From: Robiginitalea marina
GTDB taxonomy: Bacteria; Bacteroidota; Bacteroidia; Flavobacteriales; Flavobacteriaceae
DNA length: 64,000 bases
NCBI RefSeq assembly: GCF_024006985.1
Contig: NZ_JAMXIB010000011.1
Location: 1 to 64,000 of the forward strand
Direction: 5' to 3'
Shown: in pieces, positions 43,496-52,187 of the stretch
How the letters are laid out: every line of letters begins with the position of its first letter
Position numbering within the stretch: the first letter of the stretch is position 1
Position numbers and translations under genes: made by a program
Notes under the pieces: generated by a model
Seen by the model: the letters and a program-made list of their open reading frames with translations, nothing else
Databases searched by the model: none
Told to the model about the DNA's origin: nothing

Positions 43496-44056
43496 ATGAA
43501 GAACACGCTTATTTCAGCAGGGGTAATTATACTGGTGCTGGTGCTGGCGTCCTGCCAGGACAACAACCAGCCCAACTACCAGTATATGCCCAATATGTAT
43601 GAGTCCGTCGGCTACGAGACCTACGAAAAGGTAGACTGGCTCCCGGAGGGCACCGAGGCGATGATCCCCGTGGAAAATACCATCTCCAGGGGCCTGGTTC
43701 CCTATGCCTTTGAGAATACCCCCGAGGGCAAGGACGCTTCCCGCCTGGCGGCAAGCCCTCTCGATTCCCTGCAGCGGGAGGAAAACCTTGCCGTGGGAAA
43801 ACAACTCTACGATATATACTGTGCCATCTGCCACGGGGCCAAAGGCGACGGGAAGGGCACCCTGGTGCAACGTGAAAAGATCCTCGGGGTACCCTCTTAC
43901 GCAGACGCCGCCAGGAACATCACGGTCGGGGGCACTTATCATGTAATCTACTACGGGCTCAACTCGATGGGCTCTTACGCGAACCAATTGAACCACAAAG
44001 AGCGCTGGCAGGTTTCTGAATATGTGATGAAACTCAAGGAAGACTTAACAAAATAA
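43496..44056 (+). CDS. actE: ActE: mono-heme cytochrome c lipoprotein subunit
   Basis: The 186-residue protein has a signal ending in a lipobox-like LVLASC (Cys20), so it is probably membrane-anchored by lipid. It carries one heme-c motif CAICHG (about residues 109-114) with GAKGDGKGTLV following. A Met ligand is likely in the C-terminal helix region (NSMGSYANQL). In alternative complex III, ActE is the mono-heme subunit that can pass electrons to the terminal oxidase or to a soluble carrier. It starts nine bases after actD. Confidence 0.92.
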   Translation: MKNTLISAGVIILVLVLASCQDNNQPNYQYMPNMYESVGYETYEKVDWLPEGTEAMIPVENTISRGLVPYAFENTPEGKDASRLAASPLDSLQREENLAVGKQLYDIYCAICHGAKGDGKGTLVQREKILGVPSYADAARNITVGGTYHVIYYGLNSMGSYANQLNHKERWQVSEYVMKLKEDLTK

Positions 44057-44069
44057 AGCAGCATTGCAG

Positions 44070-45410
44070 ATGTATACCTTCTCGAACAGACTTAAAATCG
44101 GATCCCTGGTGTTGATGGCCCTCGGGCTTCTGGGGATGGCCATTGGATTTGTATCTGCCCCTTCCACGGTGGAAGAAGCCAGGGCCATGGTGGCTTCCCA
44201 CGGGGATGGCCACGGAGGGGACCATGCCGCTGCAGCTGCTGATGGCGCTGCCGCACATGGAACGGCCCATGCCGACCAGGCCCATGGGGAGGAAGCCCAC
44301 GGCGCAGACCACGATGAACACCTGTTGCACCAGCTGCAGAACCGTCCCTGGGCGGCCATGTATGTCGCCATCTTCTTTTTCTTTATGATTTCCCTTGGGG
44401 TACTTGCATTTTATGCCATTCAACGGGCGGCCCAGGCCGGATGGTCCCCCCTGTTGTTCCGTGTAATGGAAGGTATCACTGCCTGGCTGGTGCCTGGCGG
44501 CATTGTACTGTTTGTGTTCCTAGTATTGTCCGTACTCCATATGAACCACCTCTTTGTTTGGATGGATGCAGAAACCGTGGCCCACGACGAATTGCTCCAG
44601 GGCAAGGCAGGGTACCTGAACCCCACCTTCTTCCTGGTCCGCGCAGCCATATTCCTTGGCGGATGGATCGCTTACCGCGAAGTATCGCGCCGGCTTTCCC
44701 TGGCCCAGGACGCTGCTGACGACAACAGCAATTTCAAAAAGAATTTCCGGTGGTCCGCCGGGTTCCTGGTCTTCTACCTGGTAACCGAATCCATGATGTC
44801 ATGGGACTGGATCATGAGCCTTGACCCGCACTGGTTCAGCACCCTCTTCGGATGGTACGTATTTGCAAGCATGTTTGTTTCCGGCATTACCGTGATTGCC
44901 ATGGTAACCATTTACCTGAAGTCAAGGGGGTACCTGCCCGATGTCAATAACAGCCATATCCACGACCTGGCCAAGTTTATGTTTGGCATCAGCATTTTCT
45001 GGACCTATCTTTGGTTTGCCCAGTTCATGCTCATCTGGTATGCCAATATCCCGGAGGAAGTGACCTATTTTGTAACCCGGATCGAACAGTACACCCTGCC
45101 CTTCTGGGGCATGCTGGCCATGAACTTTATTTTCCCGCTGCTGGTGCTGATGAACAGCGATTACAAGCGGCTTAACTGGTTTGTGATCATGACCGGAATA
45201 GTTGTACTTTTAGGTCATTACCTGGATGTTTTCAACATGGTAATGCCTGCGACCGTAGGGGACCAGTGGTATATCGGCATCCCGGAAATCGGCGCCGTGC
45301 TCTTTTTTGCGGGGGCCTTTATTTTCTGGGTTTTCCGTGCCCTGACCAAGGCGCCCCTCCAACCGACGCGCAACCCGTTTATTGAAGAAAGCCGCCAATT
45401 CCACTATTAA
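44070..45410 (+). CDS. actF: ActF: second NrfD-like membrane subunit of alternative complex III
   Basis: ActF is an integral membrane protein structurally related to ActC but without a bound quinol. The ATG at 44070 gives a 446-residue product; a TTG six bases upstream is also in frame. The protein has about ten helices and a striking His/Ala/Asp-rich loop at about 36-90 (HGDGHGGDHAAAAADGAAAHGTAHADQAHGEE), a possible metal-binding segment that is probably periplasmic. The first helix is at about 10-30 and the rest of the bundle covers about 95-440. Its stop lies 33 bases before coxB. Confidence 0.93.
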   Translation: MYTFSNRLKIGSLVLMALGLLGMAIGFVSAPSTVEEARAMVASHGDGHGGDHAAAAADGAAAHGTAHADQAHGEEAHGADHDEHLLHQLQNRPWAAMYVAIFFFFMISLGVLAFYAIQRAAQAGWSPLLFRVMEGITAWLVPGGIVLFVFLVLSVLHMNHLFVWMDAETVAHDELLQGKAGYLNPTFFLVRAAIFLGGWIAYREVSRRLSLAQDAADDNSNFKKNFRWSAGFLVFYLVTESMMSWDWIMSLDPHWFSTLFGWYVFASMFVSGITVIAMVTIYLKSRGYLPDVNNSHIHDLAKFMFGISIFWTYLWFAQFMLIWYANIPEEVTYFVTRIEQYTLPFWGMLAMNFIFPLLVLMNSDYKRLNWFVIMTGIVVLLGHYLDVFNMVMPATVGDQWYIGIPEIGAVLFFAGAFIFWVFRALTKAPLQPTRNPFIEESRQFHY

Positions 45411-45443
45411 ACGAATCCATAGCGAATCATATCCGTTCACACA

Positions 45444-46511
45444 ATGACAGCATTTTTGACGATCACGGTTTTAGTTTTGGTGGCCATTGCCATCTGGCAA
45501 ATGACCAAAATCTTTGAATTATCACAGGTAAGAGCTAAAGCGGGAAATTCGGAAGTAGCCACTGAGGAAGACAACAGGTACAACGGCTACCTGATGTTCC
45601 TCTTCCTGGTATTCATATACGGCATCACCATTTTCAGCTTCTGGAAATACGGCAAGTTTATCCTGCCTGAAGCGGCCAGTGAACACGGGGGGGAATACGA
45701 TTCCCTAATGTTGTGGACATTTGTTATTATTTTTATCGTACAGATCATCACCCAGGCGCTGCTGCATTATTTTGCATTCAAGTACCGGGGAGAGGAGGGC
45801 AGGAAAGCATTGTTCTTTGCCGATAACGACCGGCTGGAATTCATATGGACCATTATCCCGGTGATCGTGCTTGCAGGGTTGATCCTCTGGGGGCTTTATA
45901 CCTGGACGAGCATTATGGACATCAATGATGAGGACGATCCGCTGATCGTGGAGCTTTATGCCCAGCAATTCAACTGGACGGCCCGCTACGGGGGCGCCGA
46001 CAACGTACTGGGGGAGGCGAACGTCCGCCTGATCGATATCGACCGGGCAAACGTGCTGGGGCTGGATGAGTCCGATCCCAATGGGGTCGATGACATCCTC
46101 GTAAAAGAACTCCACCTTCCGGTCGGGCGGAAAGTGAATTTCAAGTTCCGCTCCCAGGATGTGCTACACTCGGCGTATATGCCGCATTTCCGGGCCCAGA
46201 TGAACTGTGTGCCCGGCATGGTCACCGAATTCTCCTTCACCCCCACCGTAACCACGGCGGAGATGAGGCAGCGACCGGAGATCATTGATAAAGTGCAGCG
46301 CACCAATGCCCTCCGTGCAGAAAGGGCTGCCGCCGGGGAACCGAATTCGGACCCCTGGGAATTCGACTACGTGCTGTTGTGCAACAAGATCTGTGGCAAG
46401 TCGCACTACAACATGCAGTTAAAAATTGTCGTGGAGACCGAGGAGGAATACCAGGCCTGGATCGAAAGCCAGCAGACGTTCGGGCAGACCATGGCCTCCA
46501 TGCAACCGTAA
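45444..46511 (+). CDS. coxB: Cytochrome c oxidase subunit II (CuA)
   Basis: CoxB receives electrons from cytochrome c at its dinuclear CuA centre and passes them to subunit I. The 355-residue protein starts with one hydrophobic segment (about 1-20), then two transmembrane helices (about 48-68 and 90-115). The periplasmic cupredoxin domain includes DVLHSAYMPHFRAQMN. The CuA motif CNKICGKSHYNM has Cys313, Cys317, His321 and Met324. It follows actF by 33 bases, so complex III and oxidase are made together. There is no C-terminal cytochrome c fusion. Confidence 0.95.
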   Translation: MTAFLTITVLVLVAIAIWQMTKIFELSQVRAKAGNSEVATEEDNRYNGYLMFLFLVFIYGITIFSFWKYGKFILPEAASEHGGEYDSLMLWTFVIIFIVQIITQALLHYFAFKYRGEEGRKALFFADNDRLEFIWTIIPVIVLAGLILWGLYTWTSIMDINDEDDPLIVELYAQQFNWTARYGGADNVLGEANVRLIDIDRANVLGLDESDPNGVDDILVKELHLPVGRKVNFKFRSQDVLHSAYMPHFRAQMNCVPGMVTEFSFTPTVTTAEMRQRPEIIDKVQRTNALRAERAAAGEPNSDPWEFDYVLLCNKICGKSHYNMQLKIVVETEEEYQAWIESQQTFGQTMASMQP

Positions 46512-46549
46512 AAAAAAATTAGCTAGAAAAGGAATAAAACCAAAGGATT

Positions 46550-48373
46550 ATGTCAGTACAAGCACACGCAGTGGCAGATGATCACGCCCATGACCACGGG
46601 CACCACCACAAAGAGACGTTTGTAACCAAATACATCTTCAGCCAGGATCACAAAATGATCTCCAAACAGTACCTCATTACGGGGTTGATCATGGGGATCA
46701 TCGGTATCGCCATGTCGCTGCTGTTCCGCATGCAGTTGGCCTGGCCCGGGCAGTCGTTCCCGATTTTTGAGGCGCTGCTTGGCAAATGGGCCCCCGGGGG
46801 TGTCATGGACGCTGACATTTACCTTGCCCTGGTAACCATACACGGCACCATAATGGTGTTTTTCGTGCTTACTGCCGGGTTGAGCGGTACCTTTAGCAAC
46901 CTGCTGATCCCCCTGCAGATCGGGGCCCGCGATATGGCCTCCGGTTTCCTGAACATGTTGTCGTACTGGATGTTCTTCACCTCCAGCGTCATCATGGTCA
47001 TTTCACTTTTCGTGGAAGCCGGCCCTGCCGCTGCGGGATGGACCATATACCCGCCCCTGAGTGCCCTGCCCATGGCACAGCCCGGATCGGGAATGGGGAT
47101 GACCCTGTGGCTGGTGTCGATGGCCATTTTCATCGCCTCCTCCCTGCTGGGTTCCCTGAACTATATTGTCACCGTTATCAACCTCCGGACCAAGGGTATG
47201 TCGATGACCCGCCTGCCCCTTACGATCTGGGCGTTTTTCGTGACCGCTATCATCGGGGTAATTTCCTTCCCCGTCCTCCTTTCGGCAGCCCTGTTGTTGC
47301 TTATGGACCGCAGCTTCGGGACCTCCTTTTTCCTTTCTGATATTTTCATCCAGGGAGAGGTCTTGCACTACCAGGGAGGCTCCCCGGTACTTTATGAGCA
47401 CCTCTTCTGGTTCCTCGGACACCCCGAGGTTTACATCGTAATCCTGCCCGCCATGGGGATTGTTTCGGAAGTGATGTCCGTAAATGCGCGCAAGCCCATC
47501 TTCGGATACCGCGCTATGATCGCCTCCATCCTGGCTATCGCCTTCCTCTCCACCATTGTATGGGGACACCATATGTTTATTTCCGGGATGAACCCCTTCC
47601 TGGGGTCGGTATTTACCTTTACCACCCTTTTGATTGCCATCCCTTCCGCGGTAAAGGCCTTTAACTGGATTACCACCCTCTGGAAAGGAAACCTGCAGCT
47701 CAACCCGGGCATGCTCTTTTCCATAGGGATGGTATCTACCTTCATCACCGGGGGTCTTACCGGGATCGTGCTGGGTGACAGTACCCTGGACATCAATGTA
47801 CACGACACCTATTTCGTGGTCGCCCACTTCCACCTGGTTATGGGGATCTCTGCCCTTTACGGACTCTTTGCCGGGGTATACCACTGGTTCCCCAAAATGT
47901 TCCAGGGCCGGATGATGAGCAAAAACCTGGGATATATCCATTTCTGGATCACGGCAGTGGGGTCCTATGGCGTTTTCTTCCCCATGCACTTCGTGGGGAT
48001 GGCCGGCGTTCCCAGGAGGTATTATGAGAACACTGCGTTCCCCATGTTCGATGAACTGGTGGACGTACAGGTGCTGATGACCGTTTTTGCGATAATTACG
48101 GCCGGGGCCCAGCTGATCTTCCTTTACAATTTTATTCGCAGTATGTTCTACGGCGAGCGGGGCCCGCAAAACCCCTGGAATGCCACCACCCTGGAATGGA
48201 CGGCCCCCCAGGAACATATCCACGGGAACTGGCCAGGGGAGATCCCCGAGGTACACCGTTGGTGTTATGACTACAGCAAGACCTACGACAATGGGGAGTA
48301 TATCCTTAAGGGACAGGACTTTGTGCCCCAGCACATCCCATTGCAGGAAGGGGAAGAGGAATTGCAGCACTAG
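46550..48373 (+). CDS. coxA: Cytochrome c oxidase subunit I (aa3-type)
   Basis: This is the catalytic subunit with the heme a / heme a3-CuB site where oxygen is reduced. The 607-residue protein has twelve or more helices. It shows the A1-type signature HLFWFLGHPEVYIV (about residues 283-297), with the CuB-His, the D-channel Glu and the cross-linked Tyr. GHHMF supplies CuB ligands and VHDTYFVVAHFHLVMG supplies the heme a3 and heme a His. A His/Asp-rich N-terminal tail (HAVADDHAHDHGHHHK) is unusual and may bind metal. No coxC or coxD lies in the window. It is followed by a terminator. Confidence 0.97.
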   Translation: MSVQAHAVADDHAHDHGHHHKETFVTKYIFSQDHKMISKQYLITGLIMGIIGIAMSLLFRMQLAWPGQSFPIFEALLGKWAPGGVMDADIYLALVTIHGTIMVFFVLTAGLSGTFSNLLIPLQIGARDMASGFLNMLSYWMFFTSSVIMVISLFVEAGPAAAGWTIYPPLSALPMAQPGSGMGMTLWLVSMAIFIASSLLGSLNYIVTVINLRTKGMSMTRLPLTIWAFFVTAIIGVISFPVLLSAALLLLMDRSFGTSFFLSDIFIQGEVLHYQGGSPVLYEHLFWFLGHPEVYIVILPAMGIVSEVMSVNARKPIFGYRAMIASILAIAFLSTIVWGHHMFISGMNPFLGSVFTFTTLLIAIPSAVKAFNWITTLWKGNLQLNPGMLFSIGMVSTFITGGLTGIVLGDSTLDINVHDTYFVVAHFHLVMGISALYGLFAGVYHWFPKMFQGRMMSKNLGYIHFWITAVGSYGVFFPMHFVGMAGVPRRYYENTAFPMFDELVDVQVLMTVFAIITAGAQLIFLYNFIRSMFYGERGPQNPWNATTLEWTAPQEHIHGNWPGEIPEVHRWCYDYSKTYDNGEYILKGQDFVPQHIPLQEGEEELQH

Positions 48374-48397
48374 CCCCTCTTCGCCTGATACGCATCG

Positions 48398-48420
48398 AAA
48401 AGCCCACCCTGTGGGCTTTT
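48398..48420 (+). terminator. Intrinsic terminator of the act-cox cluster
   Basis: AAAAGCCCAC (48398-48407) pairs perfectly with GTGGGCTTTT (48411-48420) around a CCT loop, 25 bases after the coxA stop. Another T-run follows at 48425-48430. Confidence 0.92.
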
Positions 48421-48490
48421 CCTGTTTTTTGGGAAAACCGCTCCGTTTTGCCGAATTGTGATATCTTTAATCCAAAGAAGGCTCAATACC

Positions 48491-49327
48491 ATGAAAAACC
48501 TGATCTCCTTTGGGGTTGTCCTTTGCTCCCTCCTGCTGGCCACCCCTGCGCTTGGTCAGCGAAAACCTCGTATCCGGGGAAGCCGGACGGTGGTTTCCGT
48601 CGACAGGGAACTTCCGCCTTTTTCCCATCTGGTCCTGGAAGACGACCTTGAAGTACGCCTAAGGGCCGGGGCCTCGGAAGGGGTTCGGATTGATGCCGAC
48701 GACAACCTGGTGGATATCCTGAGGTTCGACCTGGACGGCGATACCCTCCGGATTGCCTCCTTTTACAACATTACCGCAAAGAAGCAGCTCGACCTTACCC
48801 TGAGTTACACCCACCTGGAATCGATACGGGTAACCGCGGGAAACCTTACCACCTCGGATCCGCTGAAGGCCGATCAAATCAGGCTCGGGGTCATGGAGGT
48901 GGGAAAGGCCACACTCGAGGTCCATGGCACCATAGTGTCGGTGGACCTGGAAGGAAATGCCTCTGCAGATCTGCGCCTTAGGGCCGATTCGGTGGCCATA
49001 AGGGCAGCCGACCGGGCCGACGCCCACCTGTATTCCGAAGGTGGAGGCCTTGCGCTGGCGCTAACCCAAAGCGCTTCTCTGGTCCTGGAAGGAGATAGCC
49101 CCGAAATGCAGGCGACGCTTTCAGGAAATACCCGACTCGATGCTCGCGCCCTCGAAGCCAGGGTTGTATCGGTTACCCTGGGCGAATCGTCCAATGGGCG
49201 CATAAGGGCCCTGGACGTCCTCCGCTATGAAGGCAGCGGGGATTCCCGCCTTTTCGTATACGGGCAGCCCGCAATCGAAATCCCCGGATTCCGCGACAGG
49301 GCGGAACTCCATAAGGCTCCGGAATAA
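48491..49327 (+). CDS. Exported DUF2807 (head GIN domain) protein
   Basis: The ATG at 48491 gives a 278-residue protein with a signal peptide MKNLISFGVVLCSLLLATPALGQ. The frame is open 33 bases further up, but with no signal there. The mature part is a DUF2807/putative autotransporter adhesin head (GIN) domain. It opens with the usual FSHLVLEDDLEVRLRAG strand and continues as repetitive beta-helical strands (SYTHLESIRVTAGNL, IRLGVMEVGKATLEV, VSVDLEGNASADLRL, AHLYSEGGGLALAL). These proteins are abundant in Bacteroidota, and their role on the cell surface or in the periplasm is unclear. A TATCTTTA box at 48462-48469 could serve as its promoter (one mismatch). Confidence 0.85.
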   Translation: MKNLISFGVVLCSLLLATPALGQRKPRIRGSRTVVSVDRELPPFSHLVLEDDLEVRLRAGASEGVRIDADDNLVDILRFDLDGDTLRIASFYNITAKKQLDLTLSYTHLESIRVTAGNLTTSDPLKADQIRLGVMEVGKATLEVHGTIVSVDLEGNASADLRLRADSVAIRAADRADAHLYSEGGGLALALTQSASLVLEGDSPEMQATLSGNTRLDARALEARVVSVTLGESSNGRIRALDVLRYEGSGDSRLFVYGQPAIEIPGFRDRAELHKAPE

Positions 49328-49344
49328 CGTCCTTACAAATGTAA

Positions 49345-49372
49345 AACCCCGGAAGGAAGCCCTCCCGGGGAA
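49345..49372 (-). terminator. Probable terminator downstream of pckA
   Basis: CCCCGG (49347-49352) pairs with CCGGGG (49365-49370) around a loop with further partial pairing. On the minus strand the stem is followed by TTTTAC. It lies about 15 bases beyond the pckA stop. Confidence 0.55.
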
Positions 49373-49384
49373 TTGGTCGGCCTG

Positions 49385-50968
49385 TCAGGTATTGGGGCCC
49401 GCTGCAATGATGTCGGCGTTTACCCCGGCCTCATATTTCTGGAAGTTTTTCCGGAACAGGGCTACCAGCTTGGATTTGGTGGCGTCATAGGCCTTTTGGT
49501 CGTCCCAGGTATTTCTCGGGTTCAGCAGGGCTTCGGGCACACCCGGGCAGGCCTGGGGGACCATAAACCCGAACTCATCGTCTTTTGCGTAAGATACCGC
49601 CTCAAAATCCCCGTTGTGGATGGCATCGATCATGGCCCGGGTGTATTTGAGCTTGATCCGGGAACCGACCCCATGGCCGCCTCCGGTCCATCCCGTGTTC
49701 ACGAGCCAGGCCTTCACCTGGTGTTCCTTCATCTTGCTGGCCAGTAACTCCGCATACTTGTTGGGGTGCCACATCATGAATGCAGCCCCGAAGCAGGCGC
49801 TGAAGGTGGCCTGGGGTTCTGTAACCCCCATTTCCGTACCCGCCACCTTGGCGGTATAACCCGAAATAAAATGGTAGCTGGCCTGTTCCGGGGTGAGCTT
49901 GCTCACCGGTGGAAGCACCCCGAAAGCGTCACAGGTCAGGAAGATGATGTTTTTTGGATGTCCTGCCACGCAGGGGATCTGTACATTCTCAATGAACCGG
50001 ATCGGGTAGGAGGCCCGGGTATTTTCGGTAATGGAGGTGTCTGTATAATCGACCTCGCGGGTCTCTTTGTCATAAACCAGGTTTTCCAGAACCGTTCCGA
50101 AACGAATGGCATTGAAAATATCGGGTTCATTTTCTGCGGAAAGGTTAATGGCTTTGGCGTAGCAGCCGCCCTCTATATTGAAGGTGCCTTCATCGGTCCA
50201 GCAATGTTCGTCATCCCCGATCAGTTTTCGCTTGGGGTCTGCGCTCAGGGTGGTCTTCCCGGTCCCCGACAGGCCAAAGAGGTAAGTGACGTCGCCCCCG
50301 GCCCCGACGTTGGCCGAACAGTGCATGGGCAGTACGTCCTGAAGCGGCATCAGGTAGTTCATCACGGAGAAAATGCCCTTTTTCATTTCCCCCGCATACT
50401 GGGTTCCCAGGATCACGATTTCCTGCCGCTCCAGGTGTACATCCACCGAGGTTTTGGAAGTCATGTGGGAGGTGTAGGAGTTTGCCGGGAACCCTCCTGC
50501 ATTCAGGATCACATAATCAGGGGTCCCGAAATCTTTCAGCTCGGCTGCGGTGGGCATGATGAGCATGTTTTGCATAAAAAGGGCGTGGTATGCCCGGGTA
50601 CAAATGATGCGCACCTTAATGCGGTATTTGGGGTCCCACCCCGCAAAGGCATCGACCACAAAAAGGCGTTCACAAATGTTGAGGTAATCGATGGCCCGTT
50701 CCCTGTTGACGAAGAAGGTGTTTTCGTCCAGGCCGATGTTGACATCGCCCCAGTCGATGTTGTTTTCCGAATCGGGATGCCTGACGATGCGTTTGTCCTT
50801 GGGACTCCGGCCGGTTTTTTCCCCTGAGTAGACCAATAAGGCCCCTACATCGGAAATGGCCGTTCCGGCTTCACTGCGCAGGCCGATTTCGTATAACATG
50901 GGGATACTGCTGTTTCGGTGGACTTCCCCAACGGAAATCCCATACTGGGTTAGGTTGAAAGTTGCCAT
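49385..50968 (-). CDS. pckA: Phosphoenolpyruvate carboxykinase (ATP)
   Basis: PckA converts oxaloacetate and ATP to phosphoenolpyruvate, ADP and CO2, the first committed step of gluconeogenesis. The 527-residue protein has the ATP-type features: the P-loop GLSGTGKTTLSAD (about residues 235-247), the substrate/metal region GTQYAGEMKKGIFSVMNYLMP upstream of it, and the conserved TRASYPIRFI and NTGWTGGGHGVGSRIKL segments. It is a monocistronic minus-strand gene, divergent from ruvB. With malic enzyme nearby, it supports growth on organic acids and amino acids. Confidence 0.97.
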   Translation of the reverse strand: MATFNLTQYGISVGEVHRNSSIPMLYEIGLRSEAGTAISDVGALLVYSGEKTGRSPKDKRIVRHPDSENNIDWGDVNIGLDENTFFVNRERAIDYLNICERLFVVDAFAGWDPKYRIKVRIICTRAYHALFMQNMLIMPTAAELKDFGTPDYVILNAGGFPANSYTSHMTSKTSVDVHLERQEIVILGTQYAGEMKKGIFSVMNYLMPLQDVLPMHCSANVGAGGDVTYLFGLSGTGKTTLSADPKRKLIGDDEHCWTDEGTFNIEGGCYAKAINLSAENEPDIFNAIRFGTVLENLVYDKETREVDYTDTSITENTRASYPIRFIENVQIPCVAGHPKNIIFLTCDAFGVLPPVSKLTPEQASYHFISGYTAKVAGTEMGVTEPQATFSACFGAAFMMWHPNKYAELLASKMKEHQVKAWLVNTGWTGGGHGVGSRIKLKYTRAMIDAIHNGDFEAVSYAKDDEFGFMVPQACPGVPEALLNPRNTWDDQKAYDATKSKLVALFRKNFQKYEAGVNADIIAAGPNT

Positions 50969-51135
50969 AGATACCTGATTTGGCGATTAATAAATTTCAC
51001 AGGACGCCCAGGCCAGCCGGAAAGCCGGAACCTTTTGCAAAGGAGCGAAAAAAATGTCCCGAAAAGTATGACAAATATCAACGCCGTTCAAGGAAATAGG
51101 GCCAAAAGCTTCGCACTAGTGCGGAGGGGTTTTCC

Positions 51136-51143
51136 TATCTTTG
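51136..51143 (+). promoter_or_regulatory. Predicted -7 box for ruvB
   Basis: TATCTTTG matches TAnnTTTG exactly and ends only seven bases before the ruvB ATG at 51151, so the message would be nearly leaderless. No good -33 TTG is seen. Confidence 0.5.
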
Positions 51144-51150
51144 TTTGGCA

Positions 51151-52185
51151 ATGAATGAGCATCTTGACCCCACGGCAGAACATTTTTCCCAGGAGGAACT
51201 CGATATAGAGCGCGCCCTTCGACCCCTGTCTTTTGATGACTTTGCAGGGCAGGAGAAGGTCCTGGACAACCTCAAGGTGTTCGTGCAGGCGGCCAACCTC
51301 CGGAAGGAGGCCCTTGACCATACCCTCCTGCACGGCCCCCCGGGCCTGGGGAAGACCACCCTGGCCCATATTTTGGCCAATGAACTGGGGGTAGGCCTGA
51401 AAGTGACCTCCGGGCCGGTCCTGGACAAGCCGGGAGACCTGGCCGGGCTGCTTACCAACCTGGAAACCAGGGATGTTTTGTTCATCGACGAAATCCATCG
51501 CCTGAGCCCGGTGGTGGAGGAATACCTCTACTCTGCCATGGAGGATTTCAAGATCGATATCATGATCGAAACAGGGCCCAATGCCCGCTCGGTGCAAATC
51601 CACCTGAACCCCTTTACCCTGGTGGGGGCCACCACCCGGTCGGGGCTGCTGACCGCCCCCATGAGAGCCCGCTTTGGTATTGCCAGCCGCCTGGAATACT
51701 ACAACACCGAATTGCTGGCTGCCATTGTGGAGCGTTCCGCCGATATCCTGAAAGTGCCGATCTCACACGAGGCCGCCATAGAGATCGCCGGTCGCAGCCG
51801 GGGGACCCCCCGGATCTGCAATGCGCTGCTGCGGCGTATCCGCGATTTTGCACAGATCAAGGGCAATGGGCGGATTGACCTGGAAATATCCCGGTATGGC
51901 CTGAAGGCGCTTAATGTAGACGCCTATGGGCTCGACGAAATGGACAACAAGATCCTGGCCACCATCATCGATAAATTCAAGGGTGGCCCCGTGGGGATCA
52001 GTACCCTGGCCACAGCCGTCTCGGAAAACGCGGAAACCATTGAAGAAGTATATGAACCTTTCCTCATCCAGCAGGGCTTTATCCAGCGTACCCCGAGGGG
52101 AAGGGAGGTCACGGAACTCGCCTACCGGCACCTGGGCCGGTTTAAGGGAGGGGTGCAGCCCGGCCTGTTCCCTGAGCAGGGATAG
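51151..52185 (+). CDS. ruvB: Holliday junction branch migration helicase RuvB
   Basis: RuvB is the AAA+ motor that drives branch migration with RuvA. The ATG at 51151 gives 344 residues; a TTG two codons upstream is also in frame. Visible motifs are Walker A GPPGLGKT (residues 62-69), Walker [10 protein letters not shown], sensor 1 [18 protein letters not shown] and the arginine-rich [19 protein letters not shown]. The C-terminal winged helix holds [16 protein letters not shown]. The P450 gene begins two bases after its stop. RuvA lies 6.9 kb further along the same strand, not adjacent. Confidence 0.97.
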   Translation: MNEHLDPTAEHFSQEELDIERALRPLSFDDFAGQEKVLDNLKVFVQAANLRKEALDHTLLHGPPGLGKTTLAHILANELGVGLKVTSGPVLDKPGDLAGLLTNLETRDVLFIDEIHRLSPVVEEYLYSAMEDFKIDIMIETGPNARSVQIHLNPFTLVGATTRSGLLTAPMRARFGIASRLEYYNTELLAAIVERSADILKVPISHEAAIEIAGRSRGTPRICNALLRRIRDFAQIKGNGRIDLEISRYGLKALNVDAYGLDEMDNKILATIIDKFKGGPVGISTLATAVSENAETIEEVYEPFLIQQGFIQRTPRGREVTELAYRHLGRFKGGVQPGLFPEQG

Positions 52186-52187
52186 CG

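Noticed and set aside
47003-48370. 455-codon minus-strand frame opposite coxA
   Set aside because: CoxA is unambiguous. The reverse frame is His/Gly-rich shadow sequence.
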